Assembly (NCBI GenBank): GCA_001898835.1
Contig: MKVM01000005.1
Coordinates: 310,001 to 374,000, forward strand
Direction of reading: 5' to 3'
Source of the DNA: Micrococcales bacterium 72-143
GTDB lineage: Bacteria; Actinomycetota; Actinomycetes; Actinomycetales; Microbacteriaceae
Length of the DNA stretch: 64,000 bases
The first letter of the stretch is position 1. Each line of letters starts with the position of its first letter. Of this stretch, positions 1 to 9,476 are shown in pieces. The translations under genes and the position numbers were made by a program. Below the pieces are notes generated by a model. That model was not told the DNA's origin. It saw only the letters and a list, made by a program, of their open reading frames with translations, and made no database searches.

Positions 1-19
1 TCGGGAGTAGCCGCCGGCG

Positions 20-496
20 TCAGCCGCGCTTGCCGAAGGCCACGGGCGCCTCGACGTAGGGCGTGAACAGCTCGCGCAGCTCGTCGGGGATGCGGGACGG
101 GCGGCCGGTCGCCGCGTCGACCATCACGAGGGTCGTCGACGCGACCGTGTAGAGCACGCGCGGCTCGACGCCCTTCGGGGAGTACACCTCGTAGCAGATC
201 TGGAAGCTCGCGCCGCCGAGGTTGCCGATCCACAGCTCCACCTCGATGGGGCTGCGCTGGTAGGGGATGGGCGCGAGGTACTCGACCTCCTGACGGGCGA
301 TGAGGCTGATCGTCGCGGCGCCGGGCCGCGCGTCGATGACGGCGGTCGGACGCGCCTGCTCGGCCCCGGCATCCGGGCGCCAGAACGCGTCGATACGCGC
401 CTCCTCGAGCAGGCGCAGCATCTCGGCGTTGTTGACGTGCGCGTAGGCGTCGAAGTCGCTCCACCTCAGCCGGATGGGGATGTGGATGCGCGTCAT
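20..496 (-). CDS. Acyl-CoA thioesterase, 4HBT hotdog family
   Basis: A 158-residue cytoplasmic protein of the hotdog-fold 4HBT class, expected to hydrolyse acyl-CoA thioesters. The N-terminal motif RWSDFDAYAHVNN (residues 11-23) has the Asp and the HVNN signature of the family, with Asp16 the likely catalytic residue; the central segment on acyl-chain ester chemistry is followed by a strand pattern typical of a single hotdog domain. Length is normal for a one-domain thioesterase. The ATG is preceded by a weak AGCAGG. It lies downstream of ettA on the same strand, but a strong hairpin separates the two, so separate transcription is likely. The physiological substrate cannot be read from sequence. 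Confidence 0.85.
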   Translation of the reverse strand: MTRIHIPIRLRWSDFDAYAHVNNAEMLRLLEEARIDAFWRPDAGAEQARPTAVIDARPGAATISLIARQEVEYLAPIPYQRSPIEVELWIGNLGGASFQICYEVYSPKGVEPRVLYTVASTTLVMVDAATGRPSRIPDELRELFTPYVEAPVAFGKRG

Positions 497-553
497 GCCT
501 GCTGCCTGAGTGTGAGATGGTCGGTTTCCGGCGCCGGACGCGAGACGCGTCCG

Positions 554-598
554 GGGACTGACCGCGCGGAGGCCAGAAATGGCCTCCGCCCTGAGCGG

Positions 599-606
<8 letters not shown>
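554..606 (-). terminator. Two-tier hairpin overlapping the ettA stop codon
   Basis: An outer perfect 12-bp stem (554-565 with 595-606) encloses an inner perfect 10-bp stem (566-575 with 580-589) closed by a four-base loop. The outer right arm contains the ettA stop codon (599-601). No T-run follows, which is common for actinobacterial intrinsic terminators. It lies between ettA and the thioesterase gene. Confidence 0.7.
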
Positions 607-2278
<1,672 letters not shown>

Positions 2279-2324
2279 GAGAGTCGATCCTACGGGGCTG
2301 GCGCGCCCTCGGCCGTCGCGATGA

Positions 2325-2346
2325 AAACCGGCGGGGTCGCCGGTTT
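2325..2346. repeat. 9-bp inverted repeat between divergent genes
   Basis: AAACCGGCG (2325-2333) and its complement CGCCGGTTT (2338-2346) are separated by four bases. It sits between the divergent ettA and phosphotransferase genes, 55 bases before the latter, so it could be an operator or a leader hairpin of the 2401 gene. Confidence 0.4.
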
Positions 2347-2400
2347 CTGTTAGCCTCTCGACAGCCCTGCGTCCGGCGCGGGCAGGTCGAAGGGGATCCG

Positions 2401-3390
2401 ATGGAGAGCATCACCAAGAACCGCCAGTCGGTGGACACGCTGCGGGCGATGATCGCGCGGGCGTACGGGGCGGATGCCGTGCCGGCGGGCGACGACTTCG
2501 CCGCCGAGCTCGGGCACGGCTGGTTCAACGTCGCCTACCGCCTCACCCTGGCGGACGGGCGACGCGTCGTGCTCAAGATCGCACCGCCCCGCGGCGTGAC
2601 CGTGATGAGCTACGAGCACGACATGATGCGCAACGAGCTCACCGCGCTCGCGCTCGTCCAGGAGCACACCGACGTGCCGGTCCCCCGGGTCGACTTCGCC
2701 GACATCGACGGCGAGCTGATCGGCGTGCCGTGGTTCGCGATGCCGTTCATCGACGGCGACAACGTCGGCATCCTCGCCGAGGAGGGGAAGCTCGCCCCCG
2801 AGGAGCTCGCGGCGTACGACGAGCAGATCGGCGCCATGAACAGGAAGCTCAACGCCATCGTGGGCACCCACTTCGGCCCGCTCCGCGGCGCCGGTCACGC
2901 GAGCTGGCGCGGCGCGTTCGGGGCCATGATCGAGGACGTCGTCGCGGACGGCGAGCGCGCCGGCCTCGACCTCGGATGGGACTACCCCGTCGTCCGCGAG
3001 CTCATCGCCCGGGAGCTGCCCCTGCTCGACGTCGTCACCGAGCCCCGCTTCGTCGAGTGGGACCTCTGGTCGAGCAACGTGATGGTGCAGGACGGCCGCA
3101 TCGTCGCGATCATCGACCACGAGCGCGCGTTCTACGGCGACCCGCTCATCGAGGCGGGCTTCACCGCGATCGACCTGCCCGCGTTCGGCGACCCGGCCGG
3201 CTTCATGCGCGGCTACGGGCAGCCCCAGCTCAGCCCCGAGGAGGCGCGCCGGCGCCTGCTCTACTCGCTCTATCTCGTGCTCATCATGATCATCGAGACC
3301 CACTACCGCGGGCACGAGACGCCTACGCAGTACGACTGGGCCCGCGAGCGCCTCACGGAGCTCATGGCGCGCTACGGCCTGACGCGCTGA
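2401..3390 (+). CDS. Aminoglycoside-phosphotransferase-like kinase
   Basis: A 329-residue protein of the APH/choline-kinase fold. The N-lobe contains VVLKIAPP with the probable ATP-binding Lys near residue 60. The catalytic loop reads EWDLWSSNVMV, keeping the Brenner-motif Asp and Asn but replacing the usual His-Gly by Glu-Trp, and the metal-binding segment is IIDHERAFYGDP. This family phosphorylates small hydroxylated molecules; the substrate is unknown. AGGGG lies nine bases before the ATG. The MATE exporter starts five bases after its stop, so the two genes and the following tetR are probably one operon; a kinase with an exporter could form a detoxification unit, but that is inference. Confidence 0.8.
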   Translation: MESITKNRQSVDTLRAMIARAYGADAVPAGDDFAAELGHGWFNVAYRLTLADGRRVVLKIAPPRGVTVMSYEHDMMRNELTALALVQEHTDVPVPRVDFADIDGELIGVPWFAMPFIDGDNVGILAEEGKLAPEELAAYDEQIGAMNRKLNAIVGTHFGPLRGAGHASWRGAFGAMIEDVVADGERAGLDLGWDYPVVRELIARELPLLDVVTEPRFVEWDLWSSNVMVQDGRIVAIIDHERAFYGDPLIEAGFTAIDLPAFGDPAGFMRGYGQPQLSPEEARRRLLYSLYLVLIMIIETHYRGHETPTQYDWARERLTELMARYGLTR

Positions 3391-3394
3391 CCCC

Positions 3395-4762
3395 GTGCGT
3401 GCGACCCCCCGGCGGTCGCCGATCGACTCGGCGGACGCGCTCGGCACCCGGCCCATCGGCCGCCTGCTCTGGTACGCCTGCTCGCAGACCACGCTCTCCG
3501 TCGGCGTCTACGGCGTCTACGCGCTCAGCAACGCGTGGTTCGTCGCCCGCGGGGTGGGTGAGGAGGCGCTCGCCGCCGTGAACCTCGTGGCGCCCGTGCT
3601 GCTGCTGCTCGGCGCGATCTCGACGACCGTGGGCGTCGGCGGCGCCTCGCTCGTCTCCCGCGCCCTCGGGGCGGGGAGGCCGGATGCCGCGGCGCGTGCC
3701 GCCTCCGCCTCGTTCCTGATCTTCTGGGCCGTCGCCCTCCTCGTCACCGTGGTGGGCCTCGCCGCGATCGACCCCCTGCTGGGGCTGCTCGGAGCGACGG
3801 ATGCCACGTTCGCCGACGCGCACGACTACGCCGTCGTCATCCTCGCCGGCTCCGTGCTCGCCACCGGCTTCTCGGCGATCGTGCGCGCGGAGGGGCGGAT
3901 GCTGTTCTCGACGCTGCTCTGGGTCATCCCCGTTCTCGTGCAGCTCACCCTCGATCCGCTGCTGATCTTCGGGGCGGGGATGGGCGTGACGGGCGCCGCG
4001 CTCGGCACCGTCGGCGGGCAGGCCGTCTCGGCGGGCATGGCGCTCTGGTTCTTCTTCGCGCAGCGCGACCGCCCCTACCGGATCGGCATCGCGGCGCTGC
4101 GGCCCGACCCGCGGGTGTCGGCGGCGGTGCTCGCGATCGGGGCGCCGTCGTTCCTCGCGGGCTTCGGCGCGACCGTCCTCGTGGTGCTCGTCAACGCGAA
4201 CCTGGCGGCCCTCGCGGCCGGGGCGGGCGTCACGCTCGCCGCGTACGCGGTCGCATCCCGCGTGCAGACCTTCCTCTCGATGCCGCAGCTCGGGATCACC
4301 CAGGGTGTGCAGCCGATCGTCGGCTACAACGCCGGCCGCGGGCTCACGGGGCGGGTCGCCCGCACGCTGACCCTCTCGTTGCGCGCCACCGTGCTGTACG
4401 GGATCGCCGCGGCCGCGATCGTGCTCCTCGCGGCGCCCGTCGTCGTCGGCTGGTTCGTGTCGGAACCGGACACCGTCGCGGTGTCGACGACGGCGTTGCG
4501 CCTCGTCGCGATCGGGCTGGTGTTCTCCGGCGTGCCGCCCCTCGTCTCGGGCTTCTTCCAGGCGCTCGGTCGGGCGCGGCCGTCGTACCTGATCTCGATC
4601 GGCACGCTCGTGGCGATCAAGATCCCGCTCGTCGCGGTGCTGGGGATCTGGAGTCCGCTCGGGATCTGGGTCGCGCTGCCGCTCGGGGAGCTGCTCGCGG
4701 CGATGACGGCCCTCGTCGTGCTGCGACACGGGACACGAGAGGATCGACGCGATGATCGATGA
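3395..4762 (+). CDS. MATE family multidrug efflux transporter
   Basis: A 455-residue polytopic membrane protein with about twelve hydrophobic segments in two related halves, as in the MATE/DinF antiporters that expel cationic drugs using Na+ or H+. The first half shows ALAAVNLVAPVLLLLGAIST and the conserved GVGGASLVSRALGAG turn; the second half shows GITQGVQPIVGYNAG, a MATE hallmark. The GTG start at 3395 is four bases after the upstream kinase stop, suggesting translational coupling. The last codons overlap the start of the tetR gene by 11 bases. Export by a locally regulated MATE pump fits a drug- or metabolite-resistance operon. Confidence 0.9.
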   Translation: MRATPRRSPIDSADALGTRPIGRLLWYACSQTTLSVGVYGVYALSNAWFVARGVGEEALAAVNLVAPVLLLLGAISTTVGVGGASLVSRALGAGRPDAAARAASASFLIFWAVALLVTVVGLAAIDPLLGLLGATDATFADAHDYAVVILAGSVLATGFSAIVRAEGRMLFSTLLWVIPVLVQLTLDPLLIFGAGMGVTGAALGTVGGQAVSAGMALWFFFAQRDRPYRIGIAALRPDPRVSAAVLAIGAPSFLAGFGATVLVVLVNANLAALAAGAGVTLAAYAVASRVQTFLSMPQLGITQGVQPIVGYNAGRGLTGRVARTLTLSLRATVLYGIAAAAIVLLAAPVVVGWFVSEPDTVAVSTTALRLVAIGLVFSGVPPLVSGFFQALGRARPSYLISIGTLVAIKIPLVAVLGIWSPLGIWVALPLGELLAAMTALVVLRHGTREDRRDDR

Positions 4763-5369
4763 GGGGGATCTCGCAGCCCGCGGCTATCCGAAGGGGCGAC
4801 GCAAGCGCGCGGAGATCGTGAGCGCGGCGCTGCACGCCTTCGCCGTCGACGGCTACCGCAGCGCCTCGATGACCCAGCTCGCCGCGGCCTGCGGCGTATC
4901 CCGCGCGGGGCTCGCGCACCACTTCCCCACCAAGGAGAGCCTCCTCATCGCCGTGCTCACGGAGCGCGACCGGGTCAACGGTGAACTGTTCTTCACCGGT
5001 GCCGACGGCGGTGCCGACGGCCTCGACTACTTTCGACGCCTCGTACGCGTCATCGCTCACAACGTCTCGGTGCCCGGCGTGATCGGCCTGTACGCGACGC
5101 TGTCGACCGAGGCGGCCGACCCGGCGCACCCCGCCCACGACTACTTCGTCGACCGGTTCCGCTGGCTGCGCCGCGACATCCGCGCGGCGCTCGTCGACGT
5201 GACGGCGCGCGGGCTGGTGCACGACGGCCTCGACCTCGACGACGTGGCGTCGGACATCATCGCGCTCATCGACGGCCTCCAGGTGCAGTGGCTCATGGAG
5301 CCCGCGACGACCGACATGGCGGCGCGCCTCGAGTCGTGGCTGGAGCAGACGCTCGGGCTCCGGCTCTGA
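4752..5369 (+). CDS. TetR/AcrR family transcriptional regulator
   Basis: A 205-residue regulator. The N-terminal helix-turn-helix is clear: RAEIVSAALHAFAVDGYRSASMTQLAAACGVSRAGLAHHFPTK spans roughly residues 15-60 and is the canonical TetR DNA-binding domain (quoted here in outline; key recognition part GVSRAGLAHHF). The C-terminal part is a divergent helical ligand-binding domain. It overlaps the MATE gene by 11 bases in another frame, so it is translated with it, and it most likely represses this operon. No obvious operator is seen inside the operon; the inverted repeat at 2325-2346 is a candidate target. Confidence 0.88.
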   Translation: MIDEGDLAARGYPKGRRKRAEIVSAALHAFAVDGYRSASMTQLAAACGVSRAGLAHHFPTKESLLIAVLTERDRVNGELFFTGADGGADGLDYFRRLVRVIAHNVSVPGVIGLYATLSTEAADPAHPAHDYFVDRFRWLRRDIRAALVDVTARGLVHDGLDLDDVASDIIALIDGLQVQWLMEPATTDMAARLESWLEQTLGLRL

Positions 5370-5400
5370 CGCCGTCGGCCGTCACTGGCAGGGTGGCGCC

Positions 5401-5970
5401 ATGGCGATCGAGGTGCGACCGGCGACGGTGTTCGCGGACGTCGCGACGATGGTGGGGCCGAAGCGTCCGGATGCGAACGTCTGCTGGTGCCTCAGCTACC
5501 GCATCCCGTCGGCGCTGAACCGCGAGCTCGCGGGCACCGCGCGCGGCGCGCTCGTGGAGCAGCTCGTCGCCGAGACCCCGCCGCCCGGCGTGCTCGCCTA
5601 CGACGGGCCCGAGGTGGTCGGCTGGGCGGCGGTGCACCCCCGGGCCGACACGAGCTTCGCGCGCAACCGCCGCATCCCGCACGTCGACGAGCTCGAGGCG
5701 TGGTCGGTGTGGTGCATCCGCGTGCGCCCGGGCCACCGCGGCCGGGGCATCTCCCACGAGCTGCTCGACGGGGCCGTCGACTTCGCCCGCGCCAACGGCG
5801 CGCCCGCGATCGAGGGGTACCCGGTCGACAATCGCGGGGAGAAGGTCGACCTCACGATGGCCTACGTCGGCACGCGGAGGCTGTTCGAGCGGGCGGGCTT
5901 CCGCAAGGCGGCCGACACGACCTCCGTGCTCGCGGGGTTCCCCCGGGTGCTGATGCGCCTGGAGCTCTGA
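5401..5970 (+). CDS. GNAT family N-acetyltransferase
   Basis: A 189-residue acetyltransferase. The acetyl-CoA pyrophosphate-binding motif A is VRPGHRGRGISHELL (about residues 109-123), followed by helix and the GAPAIEGYP strand; the C-terminal GTRRLFERAGF is motif B. A CWC motif near residue 30 (NVCWCLSYR) is shared by a GNAT subgroup of unknown substrate. CAGGGT ends six bases before the ATG, a weak version of the leaderless promoter arrangement seen elsewhere in this window. It is convergent with the lipoprotein gene, four bases separating the stops. Confidence 0.85.
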   Translation: MAIEVRPATVFADVATMVGPKRPDANVCWCLSYRIPSALNRELAGTARGALVEQLVAETPPPGVLAYDGPEVVGWAAVHPRADTSFARNRRIPHVDELEAWSVWCIRVRPGHRGRGISHELLDGAVDFARANGAPAIEGYPVDNRGEKVDLTMAYVGTRRLFERAGFRKAADTTSVLAGFPRVLMRLEL

Positions 5971-5974
5971 GCGC

Positions 5975-6442
5975 TCAGGCGGGTCGGGGGGTGCCGATGA
6001 GGCAGCGGCCCGTCGCGAGCACCTCGCTCACGAGGCTCGTGTAGCCGATGTTGCCCCACTGCCCGAGCAAGCAGGTCTCCCCGAAACGGATCGAGAAGAC
6101 GACGTTGTCGGCGGGCTCGCCGATCGCCGTCTTGTCGGGGGTGACCTCCATGCTCTCCCGGGGGTAGCCGTGCGCGACGAGGTTGTCGACGAACGCGGGC
6201 CCGTTGAGCGCGCCCCCGGCCGCGATGAGCTCGCGGTTCACCAGGTCGAAGTAGCCCTGGTTGTCGGCGGCGGTTCCGTCGAAGACCGGCTCCGGGTCGG
6301 GCGTGGGGGTGGGCGACGGCTCGGCGCTCGAGGTGCCGCTCGTCGACGGGGTCGGCATGGGCCCGGGCGCGGTGCACGCCGTGAGCGCCAGGAGCGCCAC
6401 GGCGGCGACGGCGCAGGCGAGCGCTCGACGCGGTCGGGTCAT
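5975..6442 (-). CDS. Small secreted lipoprotein (DUF6993-like)
   Basis: A 155-residue exported lipoprotein. Residues 1-22 form a signal peptide with positive N-region (MTRPRR), hydrophobic core and lipobox LTAC, so Cys22 should be lipidated. A Ser/Thr/Pro-rich linker follows to about residue 50. The folded domain (residues 55-150) contains two further Cys residues that could form a disulfide. The pattern resembles the Microbacteriaceae DUF6993 family as I recall it; no biochemical role is known. GGAGG precedes the ATG by about seven bases. Confidence 0.7.
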   Translation of the reverse strand: MTRPRRALACAVAAVALLALTACTAPGPMPTPSTSGTSSAEPSPTPTPDPEPVFDGTAADNQGYFDLVNRELIAAGGALNGPAFVDNLVAHGYPRESMEVTPDKTAIGEPADNVVFSIRFGETCLLGQWGNIGYTSLVSEVLATGRCLIGTPRPA

Positions 6443-6490
6443 CGCATCCTCCGGAGCTCGGCCGGCGACGGCCGCGCGGCTGGGACGAGT

Positions 6491-6955
6491 CTAGAACGGC
6501 ACGGTGACGGGCTCCTGCGCGTCGACCGGGAATCCGGTCTCCTCGAGGACGCCCTCCGCGCTCGCAGCGCCGGCCGGGCCGGCGTCGGCCGACGCCGCAC
6601 GCGACGCGCGCGCGTACTGCGCCCTGCCCCACGCGAGGTCGGGGCCGATCGCATCCGCCACGATCTCGACGTTGCGGCCCTTCTTCTCGCCGTCCTGCCA
6701 GTCGCGCACCTTGAGCCGCCCCGAGACGAGGACGCGGTGCCCCTTCTCGAGCGAGGCCGCGACGTTCGCGGCGAGCTGCCGGAACGCGACGACGGTGAAC
6801 CAATTGGTCTCGCCGTCGACCCAGCTGCGCGTGGCGGGGTCGAAGCGACGGCTGCTCGACGCCAGCCGGAACTGGCTCACCTCGAGCCCCTCGCCCGTGA
6901 CCGTGTGCTTGACGGGCGTGGCCATGAGCCCCGCCACGGTGATGATGTCGACCAT
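6491..6955 (-). CDS. ssb: Single-stranded DNA-binding protein
   Basis: A 154-residue SSB. The first ~105 residues are an OB fold with the usual SSB order: ITVAGLMATPV, ETNWFTVVAFRQLAANVAAS and KGHRVLVSGRLKVRDW. The C-terminal third is Ala-rich and ends TVPF rather than the acidic DDDIPF tip of the essential housekeeping SSB, so this is probably a second, short SSB (as found in many actinobacteria, some linked to recombination or competence). AGGGAGG precedes the ATG with good spacing. No partner gene is adjacent. Confidence 0.85.
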   Translation of the reverse strand: MVDIITVAGLMATPVKHTVTGEGLEVSQFRLASSSRRFDPATRSWVDGETNWFTVVAFRQLAANVAASLEKGHRVLVSGRLKVRDWQDGEKKGRNVEIVADAIGPDLAWGRAQYARASRAASADAGPAGAASAEGVLEETGFPVDAQEPVTVPF

Positions 6956-6997
6956 CCGTACCTCCCTGCTCGGGCGCCCGCGGGCGCATGGACGGCG

Positions 6998-7026
6998 CCG
7001 GATGCGTCGTGCCGGTGCGCATCCGG
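6998..7026 (-). terminator. Possible stem-loop downstream of the 70-residue gene
   Basis: CCGGATGCG (6998-7006) pairs with CGCATCCGG (7018-7026) across an 11-base loop. It is about 105 bases past the stop of the gene at 7133-7345. A second short palindrome (6974-6987) lies just before ssb. No T-run, so termination is uncertain. Confidence 0.35.
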
Positions 7027-7132
7027 TCGCCGTCCGACCAGCGTGGCCGTGGCGCGAGGATCGCGCGCCGCAGCGCCCCTGATCCGGGGAGGAATCGGAC
7101 CGCGGGAGTCGGTGGAGGAGCGGACGCGCCGC

Positions 7133-7345
7133 TCAGTGCTCGCGGAACTCGGGCCAGTCCGAACCCGGGGTCAGGGCGGCGTGCAGCGCGCTCTTGGCGA
7201 CCTCGAGACTCGGGTAGCTGCCGCGATACTCCGCGTCGTCGATGAGCTTCACGTGGAAGCCGTCCCCCATCCGGTGGATCGACCCCACCGCGCCCGCGGC
7301 CCCGAAGGCCACCCAGCGCTGCTCGACGGTTGTGCTGTCGCTCAT
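7133..7345 (-). CDS. Conserved small protein of unknown function
   Basis: A 70-residue soluble protein starting MSDSTTVEQRWVAFG. I chose ATG 7345 because a strong AAGGAG sits seven bases upstream; the same frame stays open further upstream but only in antisense to the tetR gene. The sequence alternates short beta-like strands (GFHVKLIDDAEYRGSY) with a final helix (SLEVAKSALHAAL), resembling a small alpha-beta fold common in Microbacteriaceae. No catalytic motif and no membrane segment are seen. It stands alone between ssb and the tetR-hydrolase operon. Confidence 0.65.
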   Translation of the reverse strand: MSDSTTVEQRWVAFGAAGAVGSIHRMGDGFHVKLIDDAEYRGSYPSLEVAKSALHAALTPGSDWPEFREH

Positions 7346-7436
7346 GATCTGCTCCTTTGCATCCGTCTGCGTACGGTCGACGCTACCCCCGACGGGCCGG
7401 AAGGTCACGGGGCTTGCGCCGATGGTCGGCATTCCC

Positions 7437-8003
7437 TCAGGACACCGTCGCCAGCCCTGCCCACACCGCCGCGAGGAGGCGCTCGAAGCTCTCGTCCACG
7501 TCGTCCGGGAGGCCGAAGCCGCCCGCGGTCTCGAGCGCCACGAAGCCGTGAACCGCGGACCGCACGATGCGCACGGCGTCGACCTCGCGCGCCGCGGGGA
7601 TCCCGGCCTCACGCACGATCGCCGCGAGCGCGCCGACGCTGCGGTCCGCGACCGCCAGCAGCTCCGGGGATGCCTCGCGGCCGGGCGCCGGCTGGCTCGC
7701 GAGGTAGAGCGCCGGATGCGCGCGCGCCTCCGCCCGGATCGCCCGGCCCGCCGCGGCGAAGGCGGCGAACCCGGTGAGCCCGTGCGTGGCATCCTCGACC
7801 GCCTCCGCGAGCCGCGTCACCCCCACGACGGCGACCCCGTCGCGCAGCTCGTCGAGGGAGCGCACGTGCTTGTAGAGGCTCGGCACCGCGACCCCCGCCC
7901 GCGCAGCGACGGCCGCGAGGGTGAGCGGGGCGGCGGAGTCCGTCTCGAGCAGCTCGACGGCGATCGCGATGACGGCGCCGCGGCTGAGACCCGCCCTAGG
8001 CAC
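7437..8003 (-). CDS. TetR family regulator with WHG-type C-terminal domain
   Basis: A 188-residue regulator. The helix-turn-helix is PLTLAAVAARAGVAVPSLYKH at about residues 25-46. The C-terminal region includes AVHGFVALE, characteristic of the WHG (TetR_C_33-like) ligand-binding subgroup. It starts inside the last eight bases of the upstream hydrolase gene, so the two are translationally coupled. The probable target is the perfect palindrome at 8824-8854 in front of the hydrolase, making this an autoregulated repressor of its own operon; the inducer is unknown. Confidence 0.87.
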   Translation of the reverse strand: MPRAGLSRGAVIAIAVELLETDSAAPLTLAAVAARAGVAVPSLYKHVRSLDELRDGVAVVGVTRLAEAVEDATHGLTGFAAFAAAGRAIRAEARAHPALYLASQPAPGREASPELLAVADRSVGALAAIVREAGIPAAREVDAVRIVRSAVHGFVALETAGGFGLPDDVDESFERLLAAVWAGLATVS

Positions 8004-8823
8004 GCGCCGTCACCTCGGCGACGAAGCCGCGCACGGCGGGCAGCACGACATCCGGGCGCTGCCGGTGCGGGTAGTGGGCCGCGTCGTCGACGAGCAGCGT
8101 GCGCGCGCCGGGCAGCACCTCGGCGACGTGCGCGAGCTCGGCTGCGGGGTCGCGGTAGTCGGGATCGAGGGCGCCCACGACGGCGAGCACGGGCGCCTGC
8201 ACCCGGTCGAGCCGCGCCGCGGCGGGCGAGTGGTCGAGCACCTGGGTGAGCCGGCGCAGCTCGGCGAGACGCCCCGGCCGCGCGAGCGAGGCGCGGATGG
8301 CGGCGACGTGCGCATCGTGATCGGCCGGCGCCGCTCCCCGGTTGAGAGTGCCGCGGTAGTACGCAACCCACACCGCGACCCCCCAGGGGCGGGCGAACAG
8401 CACGCGGAACAGCATCCGGCTCGCGGCCTGCCCCCGGCCGCCGCCGCGCACGAAGGGCGAGAGCAGCACGAGCCCCCGCACCAGCTCGGGGCGCTCGGCC
8501 GCCGCGATGAGGGCGGAGGGCGCGCCCATCGAGGTGCCGACGAGCACCGCGGGCCCGCCGAGCTCCTCGACGAGCGCGATCAGGTCGGATGCGGTGGCCT
8601 CGTCGCCGAGCTCGTCGAAGCCGAGGTCGGAGTCGCCGTGACCGCGCAGCTCGAGCGTGGCGACGCGGTAGCCGTCGGCGACGAGCGCATCGGCGAGGCC
8701 GGCGTCGGCGGATCGCAGGTCGCCCATGCCGGGGACGGTGACGACGAGCGGCCCGTCGCCGCGCACCTCGTAGGCGACGCGGGCCGTTCGGGTGGCGGTG
8801 GGGCGGTCGAGGAAGGAGGTCAT
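7996..8823 (-). CDS. Alpha/beta-hydrolase
   Basis: A 275-residue alpha/beta-hydrolase. It has the oxyanion region VTVPGMGDLRS, the nucleophile elbow GTSMGAPSA (Ser about residue 98) and the C-terminal acid-His part ending DDAAHYPHRQRP. There is no signal peptide, so it acts in the cytoplasm, probably on an ester or similar small compound that also induces the repressor. The ATG at 8823 has no Shine-Dalgarno; TAGCTT (minus strand, 8830-8835) ends six bases upstream, so the mRNA is predicted leaderless and its -10 lies inside the operator. The downstream tetR overlaps by eight bases. Confidence 0.88.
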   Translation of the reverse strand: MTSFLDRPTATRTARVAYEVRGDGPLVVTVPGMGDLRSADAGLADALVADGYRVATLELRGHGDSDLGFDELGDEATASDLIALVEELGGPAVLVGTSMGAPSALIAAAERPELVRGLVLLSPFVRGGGRGQAASRMLFRVLFARPWGVAVWVAYYRGTLNRGAAPADHDAHVAAIRASLARPGRLAELRRLTQVLDHSPAAARLDRVQAPVLAVVGALDPDYRDPAAELAHVAEVLPGARTLLVDDAAHYPHRQRPDVVLPAVRGFVAEVTARA

Positions 8824-8854
8824 GCCGTAAAGCTAATGCCATTAGCTTTACGGC
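8824..8854 (-). promoter_or_regulatory. Perfect 31-bp palindromic operator over a leaderless promoter
   Basis: Fifteen-base arms (8824-8838 and 8840-8854, core TAAAGCTAATG) are perfectly complementary around one central base. The AT-rich arms stand out from the GC-rich surroundings. The element abuts the hydrolase start codon and covers the predicted -10 at 8830-8835. It is the obvious binding site for the co-transcribed TetR protein. Confidence 0.8.
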
Positions 8855-8867
8855 GCAAGCCCTGCGT

Positions 8868-9395
8868 CTACGCGACCTTCACATACTGCGCGTAGCTCTT
8901 GCGGATCTTGTTGACCTTCGGCAGCGCCACCGCGAGGCAGTAGCCCTGGCCCGGGTTCTTCGCGAAGAAGTCCTGGTGGTACTCCTCCGCCCGGTAGAAC
9001 TCGCCGAGCCTCGTGATCGTCGTCACGATGCCGCCGTCCCAGTACTCGGACGCGCGGTCGCGGGCCGCCTCGAACTCGGCCTTCTGCTCCTCGTCGGCGT
9101 AGAACATCGCCGAGCGGTACTGGGTGCCGACGTCGTTGCCCTGACGGTTCAGCTGACGCGGGTCGTGCAGGGAGAAGAACACGTCGAGGATGACGGACGA
9201 CGGGATCACGGTCTCGTCGAAGGTCACCGCGACCGCCTCCGCGTGATCCGTCGTGCCGGTGCAGACCTGCTCGTAGGAGGGGTTCGGCACGTTGCCGCCC
9301 GTGTATCCGGACACGACATCCGTGACGCCCTCGAGCGTGCGGTACACCGCGTCGAGGCACCAGAAGCAACCGCCGGCGAGAACGAAAGTGCGCAT
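8868..9395 (-). CDS. msrA: Peptide-methionine (S)-S-oxide reductase MsrA
   Basis: A 175-residue MsrA that repairs oxidised methionine (S-sulfoxide). The catalytic motif GGCFWC is at residues 8-13 with nucleophile Cys10; YTGG, the substrate-pocket segment HAEAVAVTF and GNDVGTQYRSAMF are all present, and the protein ends without the extra C-terminal Cys pair of the long forms. Electrons would come from thioredoxin. TAGGGT ends six bases before the ATG (minus strand, 9402-9407), so the transcript is predicted leaderless. It is divergent from the aldo/keto reductase gene. Confidence 0.95.
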   Translation of the reverse strand: MRTFVLAGGCFWCLDAVYRTLEGVTDVVSGYTGGNVPNPSYEQVCTGTTDHAEAVAVTFDETVIPSSVILDVFFSLHDPRQLNRQGNDVGTQYRSAMFYADEEQKAEFEAARDRASEYWDGGIVTTITRLGEFYRAEEYHQDFFAKNPGQGYCLAVALPKVNKIRKSYAQYVKVA

Positions 9396-9476
9396 GATGC
9401 GACCCTACTTTCCTGGGATGAGGGGGACACCGGATACAACGCGGCGGATGTCGCATCCGTTCCCTAGGGTGAGCAC

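Noticed and set aside
2401-5369. A defined antibiotic-resistance operon
   Set aside because: Kinase-fold, MATE and TetR genes fit resistance in general terms, but no motif ties them to a particular drug.
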